From the NCBI GenBank assembly GCA_938073905.1, contig CALJEN010000010.1, positions 33,527 through 97,526 on the forward strand: 64,000 bases of DNA, read 5' to 3'. This DNA comes from an uncultured Sulfolobales archaeon (lineage in GTDB: Archaea; Thermoproteota; Thermoprotei_A; Sulfolobales; NBVN01). The notes under the pieces are model-generated. The model was not told where the DNA came from, did no database searches, and worked only from the letters and a program-made list of their open reading frames with translations. Position numbers and translations under genes: made by a program. Positions within the stretch are counted from its first letter, which is position 1. Every line of letters begins with the position of its first letter. Positions 47,325 to 54,867 of the stretch are shown here, piece after piece.

Positions 47325-47801
47325 CTAGAGCTCCCTGGCCATCAGGTACGCGTCCTCACCGTCGAGGTAGTACCTCTTCAACACCTTGACCTTCTTGAAG
47401 TCGAGCTTCTCGTAGAGCCTTATCGCCGGCTCGTTGCTGACCCTCACCTCGAGGTAGACCTCGCCTGCCCCGTACTTCTCCTTCATGACCTCCATGGCCT
47501 TCAGCATCAGCGCCGACGCTATCCCCCGCCGCCTGAACTCCGGTAGGACGGCGATGCTGACCACGTGCCCCTGCTTCACTATGCCCTTCCTGACGTGTCC
47601 AATGCCGTACTCTATCCTGCACATGTTGTACCCCACAATCTCCTCCCCCACGAGGGCTGCGAGGAATATGTCCCTCCACAGGCTGAAGTGTTCGAGCCAG
47701 AAGAAGTAGGGGTAGTGCTCCGGCAGAGTCACCATGTTGATCTCGATCACCCTCCTCAGCTCCTCCTCGGAAGCCAGGGGTCTGATGGTGAATCCCTGCA
47801 C
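47325..47801 (-). CDS. rimI: N-terminal acetyltransferase of the RimI/NAT (GNAT) group
   Basis: 158 residues. Acetyl-CoA loop RRRGIASALMLKAMEVMKE (R-x-x-G-x-A), VVSIAVLPEFR before it, and YLEVRVSNEPAIRLYEKLDFKKVKVLKRYY after it are the NAT signature. Archaeal homologues (Ard1/NatA-like) acetylate the N-termini of many proteins. GTG start; convergent to mgtE with a ten-base gap. Confidence 0.9.
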   Translation of the reverse strand: MQGFTIRPLASEEELRRVIEINMVTLPEHYPYFFWLEHFSLWRDIFLAALVGEEIVGYNMCRIEYGIGHVRKGIVKQGHVVSIAVLPEFRRRGIASALMLKAMEVMKEKYGAGEVYLEVRVSNEPAIRLYEKLDFKKVKVLKRYYLDGEDAYLMAREL

Positions 47802-47832
47802 TCGCGTACCCCCTAGGGAGCAGTGACTCGCG

Positions 47833-47843
47833 GGATTTTAATG
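47833..47843 (-). promoter_or_regulatory. TATA box between rimI and repeat copy B
   Basis: Minus strand CATTAAAATCC, 32-42 bases before GTG 47801. The element is nearly symmetric, and read rightward would start a transcript at the left end of the repeat at 47856. Confidence 0.5.
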
Positions 47844-47855
47844 GATAGGGCAGCG

Positions 47856-47934
47856 GTTCCCAGAGGGTTGCTCCCGAGGCCTCTGATGTCGAGGCGGAAC
47901 GCGTAGCTACAAAACGATACTACGCGACAACGGT
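47856..47934 (+). repeat. 79-bp dispersed element, exact copy B
   Basis: Identical to 45746-45824 in the same orientation; flanks differ at once on both sides. It lies upstream of rimI (divergent) and of the DUF504-NOG1 operon. No direct repeat flanks the copy that would mark a cut-and-paste insertion. Confidence 0.9.
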
Positions 47935-47946
47935 GGGCGAGGCCTC

Positions 47947-47970
47947 TTCGCGAGACCCTCCTCTCGCGAA
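47947..47970. other. Perfect 9-bp inverted repeat after copy B
   Basis: TTCGCGAGA (47947-47955) and TCTCGCGAA (47962-47970) around a six-base loop CCCTCC. Absent after copy A. It may be a terminator stem or an operator of the DUF504-NOG1 promoter. Confidence 0.6.
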
Positions 47971-48011
47971 AGCGCGAGCCGGTCGGGTGCGCTGGGTTAG
48001 CTCCTCCCCGT

Positions 48012-48021
48012 AGATTTTAAA
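48012..48021 (+). promoter_or_regulatory. TATA box of the DUF504-NOG1 operon
   Basis: AGATTTTAAA, 31-40 bases before GTG 48052. Confidence 0.55.
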
Positions 48022-48051
48022 GCGCTGTCCGTAGAGAGCGCGGAGTACGTA

Positions 48052-48327
48052 GTGGGTCGACTCGAGTCGTACGAGGTGCTGAAGAGGCTCTTCTGGATGA
48101 TGAGGTCGGGACAGCTAGAGGCGTCCGCTGTGGAGCTGGTGGTGGTCGACAGGTCCGCGCCGGAGGGGCTCGGGACCGTCAAGCTCCCCGGCGATGCGGT
48201 ACTGATGAAGGACCGCGTAGTCCTGCCGGACTCCGATACCCAAATACCCCTGCACCGCGTGGTGGAAGTAAGAGTGGGTGGTGAGACCGTTTGGAGAAGG
48301 AGCCGGAGTGCCCCGACGAGGTTCTGA
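48052..48327 (+). CDS. DUF504 (MJ1316-like) RNA end-recognition domain protein
   Basis: 91 residues. EVLKRLFWMMRSG---SAVELVVVDRSAPEGLGTVKLPGDAVLMKDRVVLPDSDTQIPLHRVVEVR follows the DUF504 pattern, in particular the I-P-x-H-R-V-x-E-V end. The domain is thought to recognise cyclic phosphate RNA ends because in eukaryotes it is fused to RNA ligases and phosphodiesterases. The gene overlaps NOG1 by 37 bases. Confidence 0.75.
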   Translation: MGRLESYEVLKRLFWMMRSGQLEASAVELVVVDRSAPEGLGTVKLPGDAVLMKDRVVLPDSDTQIPLHRVVEVRVGGETVWRRSRSAPTRF

Positions 48328-49349
48328 GGAGGCTGCCGAGCTACGAGGAGATAAGGGAGTACGTGCTGAGGGTGAGCAGAGAGCCGGTGGTGCTCCCGAA
48401 GTCCGCCGGCAGAAAGGGCTTGCTCAGGCACCGCATCAAGGTGGAGAGGGTACACGGCTACATCGCGAGGAACGTGCTGGAACCCCTCCGGACTCTGAGG
48501 AACGTCCTCGGGGTCAGCTTCTACGAGAGGATAGCTTCCAACGCCCTGCCGGAGGGAGTGTCGGCGAAGGAGGTGGTCGGAAGGCTGCTCGGCAAGCTGG
48601 GGGTGGTCGAGAAGCTCTCGAGAGAGTACAGGCTGAGGATCTCCGCAAGCTTCGACGCGGTGGAGGCCGGAGAGCTCTACAGAGAGTACGTCGGGAGGGT
48701 CATGTCTATCGTCAGGAGGCAGGCGGACTACATAGAGCTAGCCAACAGGGCCATAGCCGAGCTCAGGAGGACTCCCTGCGTAGACCCGGAGCTCCCGGTC
48801 GTCGCGGTCGCCGGGCTTCCCCAGGTGGGGAAGTCCACCCTGGTCTCCGCCATATCGACGGCGAAGCCCAGGTCCTCGCCCTTCCCCTTCACCACCAAGG
48901 AGATAGTCATGGGGCACGTGACCCTGGGGCTCGCGCGGTTCCAGATACTAGACCTCCCGGGAATCCTCGACAGACTCCCGGAGGAGATGAACGAGATCGA
49001 GCGGAAGGCCTTCATAGCCGTGACCGAGACCGCTGACCTAGTCCTCTTCGTGATAGATCCCTCGGAGGGCTTCTACTACGGCCTGGAGAGCCAGCTCAAC
49101 CTCCTCGGGTCGCTGAGGAGGTGGGTCAAGGCGGACGTGATAGTAGTGGTCAACAAGGTAGACAGGGTGAGCAGGGAGAGGGTGGAGGAGGTCTCGAGAG
49201 CCGTGGCCGGGGTGCTGCCGGGAGCCGAGGTCGTAGCGATAAGCGCTCTGAGGGGGGAGGGGCTCGACGACATGCTGAGCGCTGTAGCGAGACGCTTAGG
49301 CGGAGCCTCTGAGCGAGAGCAGCCAGAGGACGAGCACCGCCGCGGCTAG
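48291..49349 (+). CDS. NOG1-family ribosome assembly GTPase
   Basis: 352 residues. An N-terminal helical domain (about 1-155) is followed by a TRAFAC GTPase with G1 GLPQVGKST, G2 around FPFTTKE, G3 LDLPGILD, G4 NKVD and G5 SALRGEG. Nog1 acts in large-subunit assembly near the peptide exit tunnel; archaeal forms lack the long eukaryotic C-terminal tail, as here. TTG start within the DUF504 gene. Confidence 0.9.
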   Translation: MEKEPECPDEVLRRLPSYEEIREYVLRVSREPVVLPKSAGRKGLLRHRIKVERVHGYIARNVLEPLRTLRNVLGVSFYERIASNALPEGVSAKEVVGRLLGKLGVVEKLSREYRLRISASFDAVEAGELYREYVGRVMSIVRRQADYIELANRAIAELRRTPCVDPELPVVAVAGLPQVGKSTLVSAISTAKPRSSPFPFTTKEIVMGHVTLGLARFQILDLPGILDRLPEEMNEIERKAFIAVTETADLVLFVIDPSEGFYYGLESQLNLLGSLRRWVKADVIVVVNKVDRVSRERVEEVSRAVAGVLPGAEVVAISALRGEGLDDMLSAVARRLGGASEREQPEDEHRRG

Positions 49350-49454
49350 CGAGAACGCTTGGACTAGCCTCAGCGCGGGGTCTTCCGACAGGTTAAGCGC
49401 GAAGCCCAGCAGCATGAGGAGTGTCAGGGCCAGGGGCTTGTAGAAGCTCCTCAG
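49296..49454 (-). CDS. Very small two-helix membrane protein after the CedA-like gene
   Basis: The minus strand has an open frame of about 52 residues reading L-R-S-F-Y-K-P then two hydrophobic helices, LALTLLMLLGFAL and LVQAFSLAAAVLVLWLL, separated by NLSEDPALR, ending RGSA. It has no ATG/GTG/TTG until an internal ATG at 49415, which would cut off the first helix start; CTG 49454 overlaps the upstream stop (CTGA). Two-helix hairpins like this are the pilin type of VirB2/CedA1. It overlaps NOG1 at its 3' end. Confidence 0.4.
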   Translation of the reverse strand: MRSFYKPLALTLLMLLGFALNLSEDPALRLVQAFSLAAAVLVLWLLSLRGSA

Positions 49455-50797
49455 ACCACTCTTAATCGGAGCCCACCTCCGAGGAACCTCGACAGAGCGT
49501 AGGAGGAGGCCGAGAGGATCGCGAGGTACGCCGAGGGGAGCAGCAGGTAGGAGTACAGGTAGGACGCGGCCGTGGTCAGGAGGATGTTGAGGTAGTCCAC
49601 CACGTCCCCCACGTTGACGTAGTGCTTCGCCTCGGCGTCGGGCCTCGGGTACCCGTCTCCGGAGTAGCTGATCTGGACAGAGCTCTCACCGGCCTCCAGC
49701 GCGATGCGGCACTCCTCGATCGCGAGACCCCTCCAGCTGAACGAGCTCCAGGAGCACTCGACCCTCTCTCCGTTTACCGCTATCTCGTTCACCTGGACGG
49801 GTGCCAGCTTCAGGAGGAACAGCGTCGCCCCGGAGCTCAGAACGTTTATCTCCAGCACCACCGACCCCGTCGAGAGGTTGAAGTCTCTCAGCTCGAGCAC
49901 TCCCACGAAGATGATGGCCAGTCCTCCCCCCGCGTAGAGAAGGTTGCCGATCCTCAGGACTCCGGTCCACGGGACGCTGAGCCTCGCCGGGTCGGGCCTC
50001 AGTCTGTACCCCATGAAGACTACCTCCGCGTCGAACCCCTCTCCCAAGGGCATGAGGTCTTGGGGAGGCCCGAAGTGGAACCTGCCCTCGGCGTCCCCGA
50101 CTCTCGTCGCGGTGGGGTCTCCGGAGTCTCTGTAGAGGGAGACTATGGGGTGGGGAACGGGGCGCTCCAGGACGTCCACCACTTTGCCGGAGATGCTCCC
50201 GTACCTCTCGCCCACCGCCGGGAGCTGGGGGGACTCGAACGCGTGAGCGAAGGCGGGCATGAGAGGGAGCCCCACGTAGTATATCAGCGAGAGGGCTATC
50301 ATCGCTGCCCCGACTCCCTTCCCGACCCTCAGTGGGATGGCGTAGAGGAGGACTCCGACGGCCAGTATCCTGTCCCTGAGGCTGTAGACCACTATCGATA
50401 TCAGGTAGATCATCTTTATGGCGGTGAGAGACGCCGCTATGAGGCTCGCGACGTGCTTCAGGAGCTCGAGCAGTACGTCGGCTCCCGAGAGCTTCAGGCT
50501 GGTCGCCAGGGACTGCGCGGCCAGGTACGCCGTGACCAGGACGGCCGTCCTGCTGGTCAGCCAGTCTATGAAGGAGGGCCAGCTAGCGCCCAGGGCCCCG
50601 AGGAGGTGCTCCCCCAGCCTCAGCAGCAGGCTGTAGGAGGACACGAGCACCGCGGAAGCCAGACCGTCGTACATCATTAAGACCCCCCACTTCTTCACGG
50701 ACTTGACCGGCAGGGGGGAGCCGTAGAGGAGGGCCCCCAGACTGTAGGTTAGGAGGGAGAGAGAGTACGCTAGCGGGAGTATCTCCATGGGCGACAC
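49451..50797 (-). CDS. CedA-like polytopic membrane protein with an extracellular beta-sandwich domain
   Basis: 448 residues. Helices include LPLAYSLSLLTYSLGALLYG, SAVLVSSYSLLL, AVLVTAYLAAQSLATSL, SLIAASLTAIKMIYLISIVV and AAMIALSLIYYVGLPLMPAF; a last pair is at the C-terminus. Between them, GSISGKVVDVLERPVPHPIVSLYRDSG starts a carboxypeptidase-regulatory-like domain. YGSPLPVKSVKKWGVLMMYD in the first hairpin is echoed in the next small gene (RGSPIPFRSLKRAGQSLIED). The order small-large-small membrane proteins resembles cedA2-cedA-cedA1 of crenarchaeal DNA import. No CedB ATPase is adjacent. GTG 50797 or ATG 50788. Confidence 0.5.
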   Translation of the reverse strand: MSPMEILPLAYSLSLLTYSLGALLYGSPLPVKSVKKWGVLMMYDGLASAVLVSSYSLLLRLGEHLLGALGASWPSFIDWLTSRTAVLVTAYLAAQSLATSLKLSGADVLLELLKHVASLIAASLTAIKMIYLISIVVYSLRDRILAVGVLLYAIPLRVGKGVGAAMIALSLIYYVGLPLMPAFAHAFESPQLPAVGERYGSISGKVVDVLERPVPHPIVSLYRDSGDPTATRVGDAEGRFHFGPPQDLMPLGEGFDAEVVFMGYRLRPDPARLSVPWTGVLRIGNLLYAGGGLAIIFVGVLELRDFNLSTGSVVLEINVLSSGATLFLLKLAPVQVNEIAVNGERVECSWSSFSWRGLAIEECRIALEAGESSVQISYSGDGYPRPDAEAKHYVNVGDVVDYLNILLTTAASYLYSYLLLPSAYLAILSASSYALSRFLGGGLRLRVV

Positions 50798-50801
50798 GCA
50801 G

Positions 50802-51074
50802 TTAGGGAGATGGTGGAGGCGGCATCGGGAGGGATACGGAGGAGGCCACGTAGGATATCAGTGCGAAGATAGTCGTCCCCAGCGCGAGCCAGAAGGCCGC
50901 GAGCACGGAGTCCTCTATGAGGCTCTGCCCCGCCCTCTTCAGGCTCCTGAAGGGTATGGGAGAGCCCCTCAGCGCCCAGCCTACGGCCCACGTCACCAGG
51001 AACACGAACCACGCCACGCTCATGACCGCGAGGGTCGTCTGCCTGACGAACTCCACCAGGTCCGAGGTCTTCAC
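50802..51074 (-). CDS. CedA2-like small two-helix membrane protein
   Basis: About 90 residues with helices LAVMSVAWFVFLVTWAVGWAL and SVLAAFWLALGTTIFALISYVAS around the loop RGSPIPFRSLKRAGQSLIED, then a proline tail. The loop and following helix match the first hairpin of the neighbouring large protein, so the two are related. The start is uncertain: GTG 51074 or GTG 51056 both fit the TATA box at 51090. Confidence 0.5.
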   Translation of the reverse strand: MKTSDLVEFVRQTTLAVMSVAWFVFLVTWAVGWALRGSPIPFRSLKRAGQSLIEDSVLAAFWLALGTTIFALISYVASSVSLPMPPPPSP

Positions 51075-51089
51075 CCACCTCTCCCCGGC

Positions 51090-51099
51090 CTTATATAGC
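51090..51099. promoter_or_regulatory. Single TATA box serving two divergent genes
   Basis: CTTATATAGC is near-symmetric. Rightward it is 22-31 bases before GTG 51121; leftward (GCTATATAAG) it is 16-25 bases before GTG 51074. Confidence 0.55.
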
Positions 51100-51120
51100 G
51101 TCGCGTACTGGAGTGGTGCG

Positions 51121-51876
51121 GTGTCATGGGTGGGCGGAGTCCCCCACTTCGTCTCGAGGAGGGCCGTTCTGAGCCACGGTGTCCACATCGTGCCGCCCCT
51201 CGCGATCCTAGGCCCCACGACCGTAGGACCGGGCTCCACTCTCTTCAGCTTCACGCTCCTGGGCTTCCCGGTAAGGGGGAAGCTGCTGGAAGCTGCCGGG
51301 ACGGGCCGCCTCACCCTGGAGGAGCTGGACGGGCTGAGCTCTGGCAGCAAGCTGGGGGCTCGGGTGATCGTCAGGTCGCACTGCGTGATCTACGAGGGAG
51401 TCGAGCTGGGAGAGGGAGTCGAGCTGGGCCACGGCGTCTTGGTGAGAGAGGCCACGGTGGTGGGCAGGAGGGCTAGACTGGGGAGCGGTACCGTAGTAGA
51501 TGGCCGCGCGGTCATCGGGGACGAGGCCAACGTGCAGTCCGGGGTCTACATACCGCCGGGAACCAGGATAGGCAGCAGGGTCTTCATAGGTCCCAGAGCG
51601 GTCATAACGAACGACAGGTATCCCCCCAGCAGGAGGATAGTCGAGACCGTGGTGGAGGACGACGCCGTAGTGGGGGCGAACTCGACGATCATAGCTGGAA
51701 TCAGGATCGGGAGGGGGGCCGTGGTGGCCGCCGGAGCCGTCGTCACGAGAGACGTCGAGCCCGAGTCCGTCGTCGCCGGAGTCCCGGCCAGACCCGTTAT
51801 GACGAGGAGGGAGTACGAGGAGAAGAAGAGGCTCTACGAGGAGGGCTCGGGCGCGGGCAGCTCGGGAACGGTTTAA
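51121..51876 (+). CDS. Left-handed beta-helix (hexapeptide repeat) acyl/acetyltransferase-like protein
   Basis: 251 residues. An N-terminal strand region is followed by hexapeptide turns (I-x-P-P-G-T, I-G-S-R-V, V-G-A-N-S, I-G-R-G-A) from about residue 75, and ends VVAGVPARPVMTRREYEEKKRLYEEG, as in WbbJ/PglD-type sugar acetyltransferases. The likely catalytic histidine lies in ELGHGVLV or is replaced. It may modify an NDP-sugar for surface glycans. Placed between the Ced-like set and orc1. Confidence 0.75.
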   Translation: MSWVGGVPHFVSRRAVLSHGVHIVPPLAILGPTTVGPGSTLFSFTLLGFPVRGKLLEAAGTGRLTLEELDGLSSGSKLGARVIVRSHCVIYEGVELGEGVELGHGVLVREATVVGRRARLGSGTVVDGRAVIGDEANVQSGVYIPPGTRIGSRVFIGPRAVITNDRYPPSRRIVETVVEDDAVVGANSTIIAGIRIGRGAVVAAGAVVTRDVEPESVVAGVPARPVMTRREYEEKKRLYEEGSGAGSSGTV

Positions 51877-51924
51877 GTGTTTTTATTCAATCGGGGTGTA
51901 AGTATCCGTACGACGAGTGAAAGT

Positions 51925-53178
51925 ATGCTTAACTTCAGGGAGATCGCCGAGAGCGTGCTCAAGAAGCCCGGCGTGTTCCTCGACGAGACGAGGCTCTACC
52001 CGGAGTACGTCCCCGACGTCCTGCCACATAGGGAGGAGCAGTTCAAGCAGCTGACCAAGCTCTTCAAGCACGTCGTAGTGATGCCCGGCTCCTCCTCCGC
52101 CAGGGTGATCCTCTACGGGCCCCTCGGGACGGGCAAGACGGCTACGGCCATGTCCTTCGGGAGGGTGATCGCGAGGCTGGCAGCCGAGAGGGGCGTGAAG
52201 CTGAGGTACGTGCACGTGAACTGCGCGGGCGCCAAGTCCGCCCTCTCGGTGCTGAGGGAGATCAAGAACCAGCTCGGACTGAGCGTGCCGGACAGGGGGC
52301 TGAGCTTCTCGGAGTTCGCCCAGGCGCTGCTCAAGGAGATGGACTCCGAGGACCTATACGCCATAGCGACCCTCGACGAGTTCGACTCAGTTCTCTACAG
52401 CTTCAGGAAGGAGGAGAGGTACTCGCTCATCAGATTCTACGACATATTCCACGCGGAGAAGCTGAGGCTCAACTTCATATACGTGAGCAGGATGAGGCCC
52501 TCCGAGGTCATCAGGACTCTCGACGAGGTCTCGGAGGGCTACATGATGAGGAACACCATAGTATTCAGCCCCTACAAATCCGGGGAGCTCTACGACATAC
52601 TCAGGTACAGGGCCGAGGGGGCCTTCTACCCGGGCGTCGTCGGGGACGACGTCTTCGGGTACATAGCCAACCTGGTGGGCTACGACACCGGTGGCGACGG
52701 CAGCGCCAGGAAGGCCCTGGCGATACTCTACGCGGCGGGCAAGCTGGCGGAGAGGGAGATCGAGGAGGGCAGAGCCTCGAGAGTCCTCGTGGAGCACGTC
52801 CGCGCCGTCTCGGCTAGCGAGGACATGAGCCTAGTCCACGTCCTGGACTCCCTGAACTACCTCGGTCTACACCACCTGCTGCTACTGAAGGCCGTGGCTC
52901 TAGGTCTGAGGGAGACCGGGGGAGACTACGTGAACATAGGCTACGTGGAGGAGATCTACAGGAGGCTCTGCCGCGGAATGGGCCTCGAGCCGAGGAGACA
53001 CACCCAGGTCTACTACTACGTGACGGAGCTCGCGAGCCGGGGGATCGTAATGACGAGGAAGAGCATGAAGGGGAGGAGGGGCAGGAGCAGCTACGTGAGC
53101 TTCGGCGCCGCCCCCCTGGACAGCCTGCTGAGCGCTCTCGAGAGAGCCATAGCCGTGAGGCGTGAGGTCGGTGAGTAG
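51925..53178 (+). CDS. Orc1/Cdc6 replication initiator
   Basis: About 417 residues. AAA+ ATPase with Walker A GPLGTGKT (65-72), Walker B LDEFD (150-154), sensor 1 in FIYVSRM, an R-R-x sensor 2 region SARKALAILYAAG, and a C-terminal winged helix TQVYYYVTELASRGIVMTRKSMKGRRGRSSYVSFG. It loads MCM at origins or acts as a regulator. ATG 51925 is preferred over TTG/GTG 51877 because the TATA box (TTTTTATTC, 51880-51888) lies between. No ORB element is visible in the short upstream gap. Confidence 0.88.
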   Translation: MLNFREIAESVLKKPGVFLDETRLYPEYVPDVLPHREEQFKQLTKLFKHVVVMPGSSSARVILYGPLGTGKTATAMSFGRVIARLAAERGVKLRYVHVNCAGAKSALSVLREIKNQLGLSVPDRGLSFSEFAQALLKEMDSEDLYAIATLDEFDSVLYSFRKEERYSLIRFYDIFHAEKLRLNFIYVSRMRPSEVIRTLDEVSEGYMMRNTIVFSPYKSGELYDILRYRAEGAFYPGVVGDDVFGYIANLVGYDTGGDGSARKALAILYAAGKLAEREIEEGRASRVLVEHVRAVSASEDMSLVHVLDSLNYLGLHHLLLLKAVALGLRETGGDYVNIGYVEEIYRRLCRGMGLEPRRHTQVYYYVTELASRGIVMTRKSMKGRRGRSSYVSFGAAPLDSLLSALERAIAVRREVGE

Positions 53179-53437
53179 CCTGGGAGACCTCGTCGCCGAG
53201 GTAATGTCCAGTAAGGTCAGAGTCAAGGTGCTGAAGCTCCTGGTTGAGAGGGGGTCCATGAACATATCGGCCATAGTGAGGGAGACCAGGCTAAACCACA
53301 AGATAGTCAAGGAGAACCTGGACTACCTAGTCGAGCGGGGCATAGTCCACGAGGTAGACCTGGGGAGGGTCAAGGTTTACAAGCTGAACTACTCTAGCCC
53401 AGCGGCCAGGGCTATAAGGGACCTGTTCACCCCCTAG
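53162..53437 (+). CDS. Small winged-helix transcriptional regulator
   Basis: 91 residues: VRVKVLKLLVERGSMNISAIVRETRLNHKIVKENLDYLVERGIVHEVDLGRVKVYKLN is a complete winged helix of the archaeal ArsR/HTH_20 style. GTG 53162 or GTG 53171 may start it; both lie inside the orc1 3' end, so it is co-transcribed with the initiator. It meets rfcL tail to tail with an 11-base overlap. Target unknown. Confidence 0.75.
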   Translation: MRSVSSLGDLVAEVMSSKVRVKVLKLLVERGSMNISAIVRETRLNHKIVKENLDYLVERGIVHEVDLGRVKVYKLNYSSPAARAIRDLFTP

Positions 53438-54863
53438 ACGATTTAGAGAAGCTGTCTAGTCCCCTGGAGGCAGAGCCTCCGGGCTTCCCCCTGGCCGGCT
53501 TCTTGGAGAGCACAGGGGCCTGTTGAGCCCCCGGGACCGTCGCGCTCCCCCTCCGCTCCGCCCCGGTCTTCGCTAACTCCCGCCTAAGCTCCTCCACGAG
53601 CTTCACTATCGCGTCGCCGTTGCGCTCGGAGAGGTACCTGACCATGGACTCGCTCATGTTGAGCCCGAGAGCTAGCCTAGCCGAGTACCGGGGGTTGCTA
53701 TCGAATATCACTTTCATCAGCGGTATGACCTCCGACTTGGCCGTCGAGGTGGAGCACTTCAGGTGAGACGCGATCAGCTTGGCCAGGTCCTCTCTCACCT
53801 GCCTGGCCTCTCTAGTCCTCGCCACGAGCCTGAGGGTCTCGGGGAATGAGTACTTGACCCACTTGAACTTGTACTGGTAGTTCTTGATCGAGAGAGCTAC
53901 GCCCGCCGTCATCAGGTCGACAGCGTAGGCCAGGAGGTCCCAGCTGCCGCTCTTGACTATCCTGGAGAGGTACACGTCCGCCCTCGACAGGGCCTCGTAG
54001 GCCCTCCACAGGTCCTCGGGGTCCTGGGCCTGCCTGGGCAGGTTCTCGTGGATCCACCTGAGCAGCTCGTCGGGGGACGCGTCCGTCTGGGTAGAGGCCT
54101 CCCTGGCCTGCCACGCGTACTTGGACATCAGTATCTTCCTGACCACCTCGAAGATGTTGAGGTCTCTGTCCCTAGCCCTGAGGAGAGCCTTGGCCGAGGA
54201 GAGCGTGACCCTGCCGAAGCCCTCTCCGACAGCCTCCAGGTCGTTGATGGCAGACCTCAGGTCACCCTCGGACCTCTCGGCGATGAAGTCCAGTGCGTCG
54301 TCCTCGCACACGAGCTTCTCGCTCGAGCAGATGGCACCGAGGACTCTCTTCACGACGGTCTTGGTCAGCCTCCTGAACTCTATCATCAGGCACGCGTCTC
54401 GCAGGTCTCTGAGCTTGGGGTCCCAGGGGTCGTTCGCTATCAGCACGACGGGGTGCGAGGAGCTCCTGACCAGGTCCAGGATCGACTCCAGAGCCCCCAG
54501 GTCGGCAGCGGTCGATATGCCGTCCACCTCGTCCAGCACTACTATCTTCCCGCGCGCCCTCGTCAGGCTGCCCCCCCTAGCGGAGAGCTTGGCTACCCTC
54601 TCGATATCCGAAGACCTCCGGTAGTCGCTAGCGTTCATCTCGAGGAGCTCGAGCCCCCGCTCGTTCGCCACGGCCTCGACGAGGGAGTTCTTGCCCGACC
54701 CCGGGGGTCCGTAGAGGAGAGCCGCTCTCTTCTCCGGCCTCCCGCGGAGCCAGGAGTCGATCCACTTGATGAAGAGCTCCTTCGCTTCCTCCTGGTCTGC
54801 TACCTCGTCGACTCTCCTCGGTCTGTACTTGACCGTCCAGGGGATCTTCCTCGCGAGTGACAT
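53427..54863 (-). CDS. rfcL: Replication factor C large subunit
   Basis: 478 residues; the clamp-loader subunit that with RfcS opens PCNA. PWTVKYRPRRVDEV, Walker B VVLDEVDGI (108-116), MNASDYR and the collar region are present, with a basic, proline-rich tail. Walker A reads GPPGSGKN (52-59): the Mg-binding Thr/Ser after lysine is Asn. Archaeal RfcL normally has GKT or GKS. ATG 54863, 4 bases after the rfcS stop. Confidence 0.93.
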   Translation of the reverse strand: MSLARKIPWTVKYRPRRVDEVADQEEAKELFIKWIDSWLRGRPEKRAALLYGPPGSGKNSLVEAVANERGLELLEMNASDYRRSSDIERVAKLSARGGSLTRARGKIVVLDEVDGISTAADLGALESILDLVRSSSHPVVLIANDPWDPKLRDLRDACLMIEFRRLTKTVVKRVLGAICSSEKLVCEDDALDFIAERSEGDLRSAINDLEAVGEGFGRVTLSSAKALLRARDRDLNIFEVVRKILMSKYAWQAREASTQTDASPDELLRWIHENLPRQAQDPEDLWRAYEALSRADVYLSRIVKSGSWDLLAYAVDLMTAGVALSIKNYQYKFKWVKYSFPETLRLVARTREARQVREDLAKLIASHLKCSTSTAKSEVIPLMKVIFDSNPRYSARLALGLNMSESMVRYLSERNGDAIVKLVEELRRELAKTGAERRGSATVPGAQQAPVLSKKPARGKPGGSASRGLDSFSKSSRG

Positions 54864-54867
54864 CTAT

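Noticed and set aside
49622..50680. Plus-strand frame of 352 residues
   Set aside because: Antisense to the CedA-like membrane protein; translation has no hydrophobic pattern or family motif.
51870..51925. Replication origin beside orc1/cdc6
   Set aside because: Only about 50 bases of intergenic DNA with a TATA box; no ORB-like repeats or AT-rich unwinding element.
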